In this document: positions 33,301 to 45,284 of the stretch, piece by piece
Numbering within the stretch: position 1 is the first letter of the stretch
How the letters are laid out: the number at the start of each line of letters is the position of its first letter
Source of the DNA: Lineus longissimus
Lineage: Eukaryota; Nemertea; Pilidiophora; Heteronemertea; Lineidae
Assembly: GCF_910592395.1 (NCBI RefSeq)
Contig: NC_088313.1
Coordinates: forward strand, 14,588,437 to 14,652,436
Direction of reading: 5' to 3'
DNA length: 64,000 nucleotides
The notes under the pieces: model-generated
Database searches by the model: none
What the model saw: only the letters and a program-made list of their open reading frames with translations
Told to the model about the DNA's origin: nothing
Program-made: the position numbers and the translations under genes

Positions 33301-35984
33301 AAACTCCCTGGTGACGCCACTGACGTGACTGAAAGACTTTCGAGTGGAAACGAGCACTATGTGAAAATGCGGAGAAAAAAAACGCATTTCGAAAATTTTT
33401 CTCTAATTTTGCCAGCACTAGTTCGCAAAACTGTCGAAAAGTAAAAGACGAAACATGTCGTTTTTCATATCAATGTTGTCTTTGAAACTATATCGGAAAA
33501 GGTTTATAGAAACCAGTAAATTTGAAGGTAGCGTTCATTGCTTTAGAACACAGCGTTTGTAATGGACATGTTCAGCTGATCGAAGAATTTGTTGAAGCTC
33601 CAGTTAGGTCAACGCGTGACACAAGAGAGCTCTGTCCCGACGCGCGTGTTTCGAAACGGACGACGCATGGCTTTGATGTTGAAATCATACGTTCCATGCT
33701 AGTTGCCTGACTCTTATTTGAAAGACTCTGACAAAGCCAATGGAGTACCTTGGTTGTTTTGATCCTTTTAACATTGATTTTGCGTACGCGTTTGCCAATC
33801 ACTCTGATTCCAATGGTATCAATATCAATATCAATACAGGTTCATTGCTCCTTTCAAAATTCGGACAATTCCACGTCCAAAATCACAATAACCACCTGAG
33901 GAATATGCTAAAGAACCCTTTAATTTTCCATTGTAGTGGTTTCTTTGTAAGCCACGCGGTGGGGGCGTCAACGACGTCGCCACTGTCGCTGCCGTTATCA
34001 ACAATAGTCACAATCAATGGCACTGTTTTTCCATTGGCTCCTAATTAACCCTCGAATTAGGCGCTCTCTGGGGTCATTCGGTGCACAGGCTAACCAGCGA
34101 CAAGCCGCTAAGCGTTTATGTATACAAATTCACAAGGAGCTGCCTGGCACTGGGCCAGTTCTTAGCGTTCTCTTCAATACGCATGTGGATATTTTTTTCC
34201 CTTATGTTCAATATTTGAATGACGGGAATAAGTCTTGGACGTTATTGGTCATCGAGGTTCGATCACCTGCGGTCGCGTTTCCCTAGGTTAGCATTGGATT
34301 AGCATTAGCAAGGGAGCTTTTAGGACTGTTCTACCCGAGCATCGCGGACAAGTGTGGCGGGCCCCCTACGGACTAACAGGCAAAGATACGACATACTATG
34401 CAGTATGTTCATACCTTTAAACTACATGTAAGCGGCTGCTAAGTTTTGAACCAGGACTTTAAGGTAACCAATCGGAGCTAACCAGTTGCACGAAGTGTCA
34501 GATCATTTCTAGAGAGTATCTGTTTATGTGACAGAACACTGCCGGTCAAGCTGGCCGTTTACTAAAGGAAGGACATCTCCAGGCGATATGGGACTTCTAA
34601 ACACCATGTCCTTCCTATGGGACAAACGTCACACCCAAACGAGACCATGCGACACAGAGGGACAAAATGTGTAAGTAAGCGAGTTTTATTTGCACAGGGG
34701 GAGGGGAGAGTGGTCAATAAAGGGCTCCATGGTTCTTCTTCTGGTTTGAGTGCCTTACTTCCGTCACGTTACGTCAGCTTTGCAGCAATCATCTGCAATC
34801 TTCACTGCTGATGCTTAGTGAATAGTTGTGTCAAGAGGTACGGCACCCGTCTTCTTCGATCAAAAATTTTGGGGTACGGGAGTTCCTTTGCGCTCACCAG
34901 AAAGTTGTTTTCCGCAACCCCGCAGATGTGCTTAGTTCTGGCGTATTTTCATAAAACAATAGGGAAAATGAATTATTATTTTCAACAAATAGGACATGTA
35001 AGCCTGTATCATTCTTGGAAGTTAGTAATCAAATGGAAGTATAGGCTCAGGGTTCGTGCGGGCCTCGTTTCATAAATACCTAGGGGTCTTTCCTGTTACC
35101 GGTACAAGGAAACTATTCACGCGTATAGTACGGGGAAAATAATCAAACACGGCACAGTCCCCCAACAGCATATGATCGTAGTCACCTGAAGATGACCAAT
35201 GTAACCCCCTAGCTCCTGCCTATAGTCTCACTTGAAGATGAATCCATGGAAGGACAAGCAAACAGTACAACGCTATAGTTTGAAACAAAACGTAGCCTGC
35301 CAGTGGCGATTCTAATATTGTCTCGAAACCAGCAGAGCTATTGGCAATACTGTCCCCAAGAGCAAGCAAATACCGAGACCTTGGTCCATGACTTGTAAAG
35401 GCTGAACACTGCTGAAATAAAGGAACCTTAACTTAGGTGACCCCAAGACTAAGGACAAGCAAATAAAGAGAGACTCTGAAACAAAGGCTATCGTGCTCAG
35501 GGCGATACGGTTTCGTAAACTAAGAGGTAACGCCACGAAATCGTGCGGATTGGACGGAAATTGGCACAAGTGATCTACACGACAATTACTTGATAATAAT
35601 CAAGTCCATCTGGTGATATTGACCGTTTAGGTGCGTGTAAATACGGGGATCAACAGTTATTGGTGAAGCAAACACGGTGAATGAATAAGTAACGATAAAG
35701 CAAGTAGGGATTTTGTTTTGGTTTTGGTGGGAATATGCTACGTGGTTGCATGAGGTGTCCTGCGCGACACATGGCGTTGTTCGAGCATTTCTCAGGCCAG
35801 GTTGTTCTTGCACGTGGCGTCCTGACACATGGGGCAGTTGAGCATGTCATAGACCAGTTTTGGGATTTTTGCCGGATGTTTTGAGTCCACTAAAGTCTAC
35901 TGTCGACCAATGTGGTATCGTTTACTTGCCCAGGCGCAAGGGACCACGGGACATGCGATAGACCCTCGAAAATTTATGCGTTGT
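30315..35984. other. Long intergenic stretch with simple-sequence tracts
   Basis: Holds G runs at 31391-31405 and about 32399-32416, a GT/T-rich patch at 31430-31520, and a decayed family-1 copy at 32220-32352. No exon with conserved protein was found. Confidence 0.4.
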
Positions 35985-36110
35985 GATGTGAAGCTGGAGA
36001 CAGGACTTTTAGCTCCTTGAAAACCACGCCGGTTTATTCAGAGTTCTCCCCAGGATCAAACACGAGCCCTAGCGGTCCACTTATAACAAGCGCGTTCCAC
36101 TTCTTCTTCG
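35985..36110 (-). mobile_element. tRNA-derived SINE-like element, copy 2 (partial)
   Basis: The minus strand has TCGTGTTTGATCCTGGGG (B-box-like) and ACCGGCGTGGTTTTCAAGG, matching the body of the copy at 30090-30314. Its 3' part is missing or diverged. Confidence 0.5.
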
Positions 36111-38584
36111 GGTTACCCAGTATGATATGTCTATTAGACGCGACTTTAGAGTATCAGGCCGACGACATACAGCGCAACTTCATGCAGTTATATGCAATTC
36201 AAGTCATGCTAATGCACGACACTTGATAGTCGCCGCTTAAAACCGTGATATCAGCATTCAATGAACAAGGAAATAAGTATGATAAGAACTGCTTTGGCGG
36301 AACACTTTTTGCCACGTCTGCCATTCTGATGTAATTTGTGATGCTAATCGAAGCGCCGATATTGATGCCAAGCCCCAGGTCCTCGCGGCTGAGACGATTC
36401 CACAGTTTTCATATTGTTTACCTTTTTGCCCTTGGGTCCGGAACCAAAGTGACCGGTGATCTCTATGTACCGTCTTGGTCATGAAAAATTACATCCATGA
36501 TTTTGGATATCTTCTGGTTTGCCGGTGTAGAAGTAGAAAATGTCACCATGGAAATGTGTCTGGCCCTATTGTTTTCTGCCGGATTATGGTGAATGGTTTT
36601 ATAGATGACATGGCCGTAAATAGCTCAGAGATTAATGCGCTTAATAAGACCATGGCAATAAGACTTCGTTTTTTTTCCAAAATGGGCTACATATACTTAT
36701 GCCATAGACGGTATGCAGTTTCATTTGATATATTCCTCTCGTTCAGAATACATCAATGGTAATTGATGCTATTGTGGTTGTGGCCCTGGGCCATTGCGCT
36801 TGTATGCGCTTGGTCAACGATGGGTCAGTCAGTCTGAATCGGCTCTCCTGAAAATCATGCAGATTGAACGAAGACTTTCTCGCTGACATACCCTTGCCCC
36901 AGCTCACCTGCTTCTGGTGTTATACGACGTCCGTCCCCTGTAGAACTTTGAGCCGTTGCTACTCCGGGCGATCAAAGTTGCTTGGAACTACAGAAAAGCG
37001 GACAGAAAAGCTGCATCGGTTTCCGTAAAGGTTAGTGGTATTCCAGATACAAGTTGAAATAATTGTCAGTTACAGCACGTCCTTACAATCTCTTTAGGCA
37101 CGCCGAACTGGAGTAACCTCGTACTCGTTTGTGTTGTGTAATTTTACCCTTGTTCGACAAAGGAACGAAGATTTCAGTTCAACAAGTTACAGTTTGAGGC
37201 AGCACCACCTTGCCGCGACTGAATGCTCTTTTTGCAGCTTTGTAGAAACCCCGGCAGATACCAATTTTCCCGACTGGGCTGCTTGTCGCAAACAGTCGAC
37301 GGCTGGGGTTTGGTTCGGCCGTCTCACGATGACAGACTGCAAGGTCAGTTGGTTTCCCAACGCCCATCAGCAACGCGCGTGAGGCATCTTTTCAAGTGCA
37401 TTCTCACCCTGTGCTCCCCTCGTGGCGCCTCGGTTCTCCAGCCACACTGTACCACTCTGATACAATTCTCACTCTCAACGTGCTGGTTCGACTGTGAGAA
37501 TGATAATCACGGCTTTATTTCTCAGTCTTGAGCAAGGCACTTAAGTACAACGTAGATTCTCCTTTCGATATGTTTGTTCTTTTCCTGTTTTATCAGAAGC
37601 CCATTTCTCTTCAGGTATTTTGCGTTTTTCCAATTCTGTTCCTACTCTTAGTTACATGGCGTAGAAAAACGCATTACTTGACATTTTCATCAGGCACGTA
37701 CTAGGCCTGATGCGGGAAACTTTCCCGCCCATCCCGAGTGCACCAGATTTTGGACCTCGCGACACCCCGATAGCGAAACTCGAACGGATGTATTATATAT
37801 AGCCAGGAATTAACGAAGACAAGTCTCTATGAAAAAATGCTAGAGCAGGTTTGTTTTTATCATTCTGCACTTGCGTAAACTCAAGTACCTCTTGTCCTTG
37901 GACACTCCTGATGTGACTATTTCTATATGTTTTCCCGATCGCGCACTCACTGATCTCCAAAATATCAAAGTAGGCCTTATCATCACTTGACAATGTTTGT
38001 CCGTGTTGTACTTCTTGATCTTTTCAAACTAGGACTATCATTGACGCGTCTTTTGACCTGCTTGTTGATCTGCCGCGGGAACTTACTCCAATCGCACTCG
38101 TCTGTCCCAGTTCTCGCTCCGAGGCGCCTCAAGCCTCGGCTCGCTGACAGCGCGTCGGGTCGCCGTCGGGGCCTTTGTTGATCTGTAGCGTTCATGGTGT
38201 CACCCGCCAAGCGACTTGTTCATTTGTTGGTCGATGTCCCACCGCAAATGTAAACATGACAGCAGACGACCCATCAATGGCCTGTCGTCTGTTCAATCAA
38301 TACTATAATTGGCACTACGCCATTCATCGCTGCCCCTCCCTCTATTGATATATTACGATAAGTGGGCATATAGTAAGACGAAGTGGGTCACCCAGTACAG
38401 TATCTGTACTTTAATGACCCATCAAGACCCTGTCATTTTGTGAAGACATCGATCTTTCCAATGACCAGATAAACCTAGCCCTTCATTCACTCGTGAGCGT
38501 GCGTAATATCGGCTCGGACTTGATTGGCGGCGGCTCGGTCTTTAGTGAATTAAAATTCGGTGTCAATTCGGTGCTATCTTGATA
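36111..38584. other. Intergenic, nothing recognised
   Basis: GC-richer pockets near 37220-37380 and 38060-38170 carry short ORFs in several frames on both strands. None has a recognisable domain. Confidence 0.35.
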
Positions 38585-38776
38585 ACACCACTACTTAAAG
38601 GAAAAACCACTCGTGCCACAAGTATTTGTGGTTTGTTACCGCATTCAGAACGGAACAACATTTGTCAAATCTCGAGACATGGTTGATGCTTGGGACCTTC
38701 CACCGGAGAGCGCTCGGTTTGAGTTGTATCGCGAGCCGCTGCAGCCGATGGCGGAGTCTGACATGTCCGAGTCAAG
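38585..38776 (+). CDS. Possible first or internal exon, unknown protein
   Basis: A frame opens after TAA at 38582-38584 and runs to a good donor (TCAAG|GTAGGC) at 38776/38777. It encodes VFVVCYRIQNGTTFVKSRD then MVDAWDLPPESARFELYREP and LQPMAESDMSESR. The only in-frame ATG is 38679-38681. Composition looks like real protein and the donor is well placed, but no homolog or partner exon is recognised. Confidence 0.3.
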
Positions 38777-39469
38777 GTAGGCTCTCTTCATTTTCACGTT
38801 TATTACTTATTTCACTCAAGTTTTCAATCAATACATGTAAATCATTTATCCGCCAAAAGTCGTATTCCATTTTGCCAATCTAAGAAACACCAAAACTCAT
38901 CTAAAACCCACAAAATGGTAAAAGCATTACCCGGAGGAGTTTCCCGTCCCAGTCCTACATGCAAAATAAACATTTGATGAACGCTTCTTTTTCGTCAAAT
39001 AATGCGTCCCGAGACCTTTGGTCCATGCGAAATAACTCTGCGATGCTAAGACTGCTTGCTTCTTTCCACCTGCAAACAGTTTCACAAACGTATAAGAATT
39101 GGCAAAAACGTGATAATAATCGTGATTTTGTCACACCCTGTGTGCTGACGATTCCCAGTAATTCATACAAACGTGTCGCATTTCATTTGACTCTGATGTA
39201 CTATCGATTCCTCGCAATTTGATCGATCCCTGGATGTTGCGAGTTTCCCGTCTGCGGCCAATCGAGTACGAATATCGATCGCTTTCGTAACGGCGCGGAT
39301 TAATCAAGGTCATATCACGGACCTTTAAGTCCGTGGTCAAATAAACCTGAGCGTTATTTGTATTATTATGCTTCCAGTGAGTTCTTTTAATGTTACATTC
39401 AAAATAAAGGAAATGTTAACGGTGTTGAGAGGCTGAGTTGTAGGTATCAACCGTCATAAACAAGCTGAT
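38777..39469. other. Intergenic or intronic, nothing seen
   Basis: AT-rich with no conserved ORF. It would be intron if the candidate exon ending at 38776 is real. Confidence 0.35.
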
Positions 39470-39592
39470 TGAGAGTTTTCGCTAATCCCCTGAAACACCA
39501 ACCTGGACGCCTATCTCAGTGTGTGACAAGGAAGTCGTACAGTGGGATAGGCGTTTGTGTTGACATTTCGGGGGCTTGCGAAAACTCCCTAA
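39470..39592. mobile_element. Hairpin MITE (family 3), copy 1
   Basis: GAGAGTTTTCGCTAATCCCC is mirrored by GGGGGCTTGCGAAAACTCCC. Inside, ACGCCTATCTCA mirrors GTGGGATAGGCGT. The whole length is a long imperfect hairpin. A better preserved copy lies at 50228-50358. Confidence 0.75.
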
Positions 39593-41041
39593 TTGTCGTT
39601 GACGCAAACAACAGCACCCTGTAAACGAGCGATTTTCGTTGCTGCGATGTGTGATCACGAACCCATGTGGCAGAACTATCTCGCAGGTAATGAAGTTGCT
39701 TGCGAAAATAGTTCAGTTTGAGATCAATGCGTGGTCTCACCATACCAGTCGTATGATATTTTCTATTTAAGTTATATTTTTTCTTAAATTGAGAATAAGT
39801 TGTGTTTAAAATGAAGAAAATGATGAAGTTTCAGTCCAATTGGCTTACTTATGTGGTTTTGAGGCTCCATTCAACCCGTCGTGGTGAAAAAGCTGACTCG
39901 CGGGTTAAAAAGCCGTCACCCCCCCCCCCCCAACTTCAGACCCCCAAACCCTAAAATTATCATGCATAATGTACAACGAAAATTTGATGGTTTGACAGGC
40001 TAGGATAGGCCTATTTGGCTTTGAAAGCGTTCCTCCGGAATTACGTCTCGGAAAAAGATATGAGCATGTAGAAAGTACCGTTTTAGAGGGATAACGGCTT
40101 AAAACTTTATTACAGGTACGTGGCAGTCTTACCCATGTTGAACCTGCAGTCCACATTTCAGCATTAACCGTGCGCCAAGCGGTTGAATGTAAAATCACGC
40201 TTCCCGCCAATTCGCGCTGACGATGATTGATTTCCCTCTTTTGACGCGAAAAATGGGAAGTGACAGGATTATAATGAACGTGAAAAATGTGTCTGATTTA
40301 TGACAGGAATAGCCATGTGCATTCATCGGAAGGCCTACCTTCCGTTTCAGATACGTCTACCTGAATAACAAAGGCAATACAATGCTATACATTTACAACA
40401 CAAGTTGATTTAATTATTCTCTTTGAGTAGACCTTTCTGTTCTTGGAGGTAAATACTGCTTCCTCCTTCCTTGGTGTGACTTCCGCACATCTACCTCAGA
40501 AATAATTGCAGTTTCCTCTTCCTACCCATCAGGAATTTATGGCGTTTCGTTGAAAGTTCTCGAAAAGTCAAATGTTTTATAACAAAACTGTTTTTTTTAC
40601 AGTAAGCGTCACGCTACCTTGAATATCTTCTTACCGCAGTTCATCTTTGTCATTAGGTTTATTTCCCACTGGTTGTTTTGGCCTATCAACCCCCACGGAA
40701 GCTGTTTCCTCGGGGTCGGTATTGTCAAGATTTCCCTTGATAACACATTGAGAAGACAGTAGAAGTTAGAACAATGGGAATTTAGGCCTAGGCGCGAGAA
40801 GGCTTTGTTCGAAGTAAGGGGCAAAAAAAGAAAGTAATGGTATTTGATTCGTTCAAGGGTAAACGGTCTTTATTTGAGCCATGACCAAAATTCGATTTGA
40901 TGATAAAATTGCCTGTGCTGTAGTTCATTACCACACCTGTCAAATGTCAATGCGCGTTAATATATTGGCTTATGATTCTGGAACATCTCAGCGGAACCTG
41001 ACTACTTGAAATACAGTGAAAAACACTAAAGTGCCAGTAGT
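39593..41041. other. Intergenic with one dispersed repeat
   Basis: Contains a C run near 39919-39930 and a family-9 copy at about 40640-40815 matching the RMND5 intron copy. No supported exon. Confidence 0.4.
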
Positions 41042-41205
41042 TAAAGGTCAAGGACGCCGTTCGATGAACATTTGCAATTTCTGATAAGATTCAAATATTT
41101 CCAATTGCGTAAATACATACTGTATAGATTCGAATTTCAGCATTGCCATTGTGTAGACTGATATACAAATACTATGAACACCAAGTTTCAGAAAATTCGT
41201 ATGAA
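41042..41205 (+). repeat. Dispersed repeat family 1 copy
   Basis: GGACGCCGTTCGATGAACAT, TTTCCAATTGCGTAAATACA, TTTCAGCATTGCCATTGTGT, GACTGATATACAAATACTAT and ACACCAAGTTTCAG occur in the same order as in the copy at 668-808. Confidence 0.7.
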
Positions 41206-42380
41206 TAATAAATGCACCACAGCTTTCTGTATAATTGCATTTATATTTTACTGTACGAACGGCGTACCCGGCGTTTAAAATTTTGGCGACTTTGTGTAAC
41301 TTCATCCGGCGTACCTTAATTCATCCTACATGTATTGACTCCCTTTAAGAGCGTTATATACGAGAAGATCCTGTATATCAAACTTTATCATTTTATATCC
41401 CATACATACTGTTTGATATATTGCTATCTAATTGCGTTACAAGTGACAAATTGGGTAAATCTCTCGGGAAGGAGTGATATGTCGGCATTCTCAGAAATAG
41501 GTCTGCCCCATTTTTTTTGTATAAATTGGTCCAAGGCCAGATTTAGCATCCAGTTCCAAGAAATGTCAATTTATGAGACATTGAAGCTTCCTTTGCGCTA
41601 GAGATAGGAGAACAGTATGACTAGACGCATTTGAAATAGCCCCTGGGGAGAAATTGAGTTTCCTTTAAATTCCGGGAAAACCAGTTGATTATTGTTAAAG
41701 GAAATCGAGTCCCCTCGCAATACGGTCGTATCGAGAGGGTACCGTGAAAATTGTGGTTGCATTGTTTCCCCATTGAGGTAAGCATAAAACTGTGTATGTA
41801 CAGTTGAACACTGGAGGTTCTGTATAAATTTCGATCCTTATACGTATAAGGATTCGTTATAAGTCACTGATTTCAATCTCCCGAATATGTCTCCTTGGAC
41901 CCATCGACTTCGAACCACCTCACATTCCGCCGAAACCATGACTTCTGCTCGTTGTGGCGCCTACGACCGTGACGGCGCAGCCTGTCATCTGTTGATTCAG
42001 CCCCCGGGATCATTCAAACACCACTCAGAGCGATATAAATGCCCCGATATTTCACTTTACGCAGAAATCATGACTTGTGTTATGATTTGGCGCCCACGCA
42101 TGCGCAGTGACTCGCTGTAGTCCCGCAGAACGTCGACATAATCAAAACAATGATTGATGTCGTCTGCAACCTGACACATTACAAATCAATTATCAGTCAT
42201 TTTTCTCGCGATTTGGATCCTGGTGGCTATAAATCTGATGTGACAATCCTTGAGTCAGACGACCCAGGAGGTTTATTGACTGGGGCAGGTTTATGTACTG
42301 GTGGTTTATATTTACCAACAAACGGTTCTGGAGGGGAGAGAAATCGTTGAAGTTATGTGAACGTATGGTAACAGTGTGTT
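41206..42380. other. Intergenic, nothing recognised
   Basis: Two short plus-strand ORFs (41887-42120 and 42150-42350) have no recognisable domain. CGCATGCGCAG near 42097 is an NRF1-like palindromic core. Confidence 0.35.
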
Positions 42381-42382
42381 TC

Positions 42383-42560
42383 GGGAGGGGGGGGGGGGGG
42401 GGGGGGGGGGAGGGGTGTTTGGCTGATGGGTTATGGTGAGGGTTTGGGGAGTGACTGAGGGGATGGGTCGGGGGCGAGCGGGTCTAAGGGGTTTGTGGGC
42501 TAAGGGGGGGGGGGGCTTAGATGAGGTTAGGTGGGTGGAGTTGGGGTTGGATTGGGGTGA
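42383..42560 (+). repeat. G-rich tract with strong G-quadruplex potential
   Basis: A 24-base G run begins at 42387. It is followed by many GGG and GGGG blocks separated by 1-7 bases up to about 42560, including a second run of 12 G near 42505. All G-runs are on the plus strand. This is a G4-prone, polymerase-slippage-prone region, and the exact G count in the assembly may be unreliable. Confidence 0.85.
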
Positions 42561-43286
42561 GATGGCCTAGGGTGGAGGCAATCAGGATTTCATTCAATCA
42601 ATTGTTTGTTTTTTGCATAGTGGAGTCGGGCTTCTGTATTTTTTCCGAAAATGAATTTCATCAACTTAATAGTGGCCCCTGCCCTTCTCTGTTCCTTAGT
42701 CAAATCTTGTCTGTATTTATGAAATCTTACAATCAAGTATTTCAGCTCAATGTATCGATATAACAACAATTTCCGAATTCCCCGAATTCAGCAAAACTTT
42801 GCAATGGAACACGTTGTCCAGCGGTTATTCGCAAACTGTTACAAATAACATTTAACCTCCGTATTATCCCATAATACGGAGATAAAAGATCGTTTAGAAG
42901 TTTATCACGGGAATAACGTCAACATCATTGATGACAACAAAGCAGAACTTTGTTGATATTGTAGTAAGACACGCATCGCTTATTTCGCTTATCGTGTTAA
43001 TGTAATTTTATATACGTTGAGGATTTGTCCGTTTTTCCATTCTATCATATTCAAACAAAATCTTTATTCTGGTGGCCAACCAATCATGTTGGACTCGATG
43101 GATATTCCACGGTATGTCTGGTAAGAAACCCAACCCTTTTCATATGTTACGGTGGGTTCCATCATTGTGCGTGTAAAGTGTGAACCAATTGGAGCGACTG
43201 TAACTGTCTTCGAAGTTCTTGAAGGAATAGTTCGACATTCCAATATCAATTCTATGGTAGTCTTTGAATTCATCAACTCTATAACG

Positions 43287-43533
43287 TATTCCGTCATAGA
43301 ATCTATGACGGGCCATGACAGAAGATATGATGATTGTCATCCGTCATATTGTCATCAGTCATAGATTCTATGACGGATGACAATAATCCGACATAGGTTC
43401 TATGACGGGTGACAGATTCTTTGACTGATGACATAGATTCTATGACGGATGATAATAATCCGACATAGATTCTATGGCGGATGACATGGATTCTATTACG
43501 GATGACAATCAACCGACATAGATTCTATTACGG
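43287..43533 (+). repeat. Irregular tandem repeat of TAGATTCTATGACGGATGAC
   Basis: TAGATTCTATGACGG, GATGACAATAATCCGACA and variants recur about seven times with unequal spacing (roughly 18-45 bp). The core also appears inverted (CGTCATAGAATCTATGACG near 43290), so local hairpins can form. Confidence 0.85.
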
Positions 43534-45152
43534 TAACATTTGCCTGTGGGATAGCAAGCCAAATCTAATTGGTGCGATAGTCGCATCGCACTATTAAAAG
43601 GGGTATCTTTTATTGCGGCTACTTAAACGATAGTTACGATTCAGCAACCGATTAATTGACATGTCTCGTTATATACTTATGGGATGTCCGGTTATAAACT
43701 TGTCACAAAAGTCACCTATATGCCATTACTGTCAATGATACTAATTTTATCGGGTGGGATATAAATAACCGATGACTATCAATTGTGTCAGGGAGAATGA
43801 TTTATACTTCGGAGTAAAACTGACGATCGCAAGCCACAAGTCGCAAACAAGAAAAACGACAACCAACCCGCGATCGTGCTTGGGAAATGTTTTATCATAT
43901 TTGGTGAGGTTGGTGAGATCATGGCCGCGGTGAAAAATGGTATTACTAGAATAGCAAAAAGTCTAGAATGAACTGCAGACCAAAACCTTGGCAATTTTTA
44001 AGATTCCTCGTTTTCTAGCTCCCTTATAATCCATGTGCCGGCCCAGTCACTTTGACATGCTGAAAGATTTAGGAAGGGATGACAGCAACTGTCTGTGGCG
44101 GAACCACGGGGACCTTTCATTTTGTTTACATTCGAAAAGTGCACTCGAACTTTGCGGAAACGAGGGAAATGGCCAAGTTATACAGGTTGGAATAGCTTGT
44201 TTGGGCCAACTGCAGTTTAATTTATTTGCGTTATATTTCTGATCAAAGATCCCGGCTTGCTGTTGATGAATATGACGATGATGATGGTGACGACGACGAC
44301 GACGATGTTAAGGATGGCGATTGTGATTAGCACATTCCAAATAAACGGACTATCTCTCTACCTGCCGGGAGACTGTTGCGATGTCCAAGCTAGGGGGCTA
44401 TCCAATCACCGTGTTCGGTCAAAAGTGCCTCATTCCAAGAGCTGTCCTCGGTGACCCTGCACAACTCATGGCCACAAACAAGGTTTGTGTCGGAGGAACT
44501 CGGTTAAGTACCAAAATAGGGTCGAATATCGACCAACAGGCAGACTCCAATAAAGTACAGTTCAGAGAATATCTGGAGGACTAATACCAATCCCTGGCAT
44601 ATCGTAAAGAAAATAGCCGAGCGAGTGTGTAGTTGAAACCTTCGACAATTATCGCGGTCTAGAGCGAAGGAGAGTGTTCATCTGCGGGTATAACTGGTTA
44701 TCGCTAGTATGATATTGAACGCTGGTAGGACACAGATTCTATTGGACACGCGATTCCTTGGTCAGTCAAGGTAGCGGCGCAGCCTTGGAACCATTCATCG
44801 CTGACTCTCAACTCCAGGAGAAGGTTCTTGACACCAAATCTCCCCCGTTAAGCGGGTGCTTTTAGTACATTTTACTCGGCGGATGAACAATTCTATTTTC
44901 CTCACAAAAGCCGCTTCTTCTGGTTTTAATGACAGGTGCGCTGAGCTAACATTCGCACTCTCGGCTGCACCTAACGTGCCTCACACCGTTCTCCGTCACC
45001 TCGTGTTCGTCTAACCTTTACGCGGGGGTTCAGCAGGTCCTGCGAATCTAGCTAGACTAGTTGTTGCTTTGAGCGACGATAGCCAAGTCAATGAGCTGTC
45101 TTTTGTGATTGCTTTGACACGCCGGGTGAAGCAGTCTAAAACTTCCCGTCGG
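43534..45152. other. Intergenic with a GAT/GAC triplet tract
   Basis: 44254-44312 is an imperfect GATGAC triplet microsatellite. A 67-codon plus-strand ORF (44381-44584) is not recognised and has no splice support. Confidence 0.35.
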
Positions 45153-45284
45153 AAAAGTGTCCGTCCCAAAAGTGTCTGGTGACGGATTTAGATATCTGGT
45201 CCCGAGACCATGACCGTCAATACCTCAGAGATTTACATCACATAATGTACTCATTTGTTCCCCGGACACTCTTTTTACGACACT
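45153..45284. mobile_element. Short TIR element (family 10) copy 2
   Basis: AAAAGTGTCCGTCCC at the left and GGACACTCTTTTT at the right form an imperfect inverted repeat. TGGTGACGGATTTAG and GAGACCATGACCGTCAA match the copy at 29061-29204. Confidence 0.55.

Noticed and set aside
33116-33418. 100-codon minus-strand ORF
   Set aside because: Proline-rich low-similarity frame without splice sites or a recognisable domain; possibly repeat-derived.
44257-44312. Acidic DDDDD-type coding run
   Set aside because: It is a GAT/GAC triplet microsatellite with no exon boundaries.
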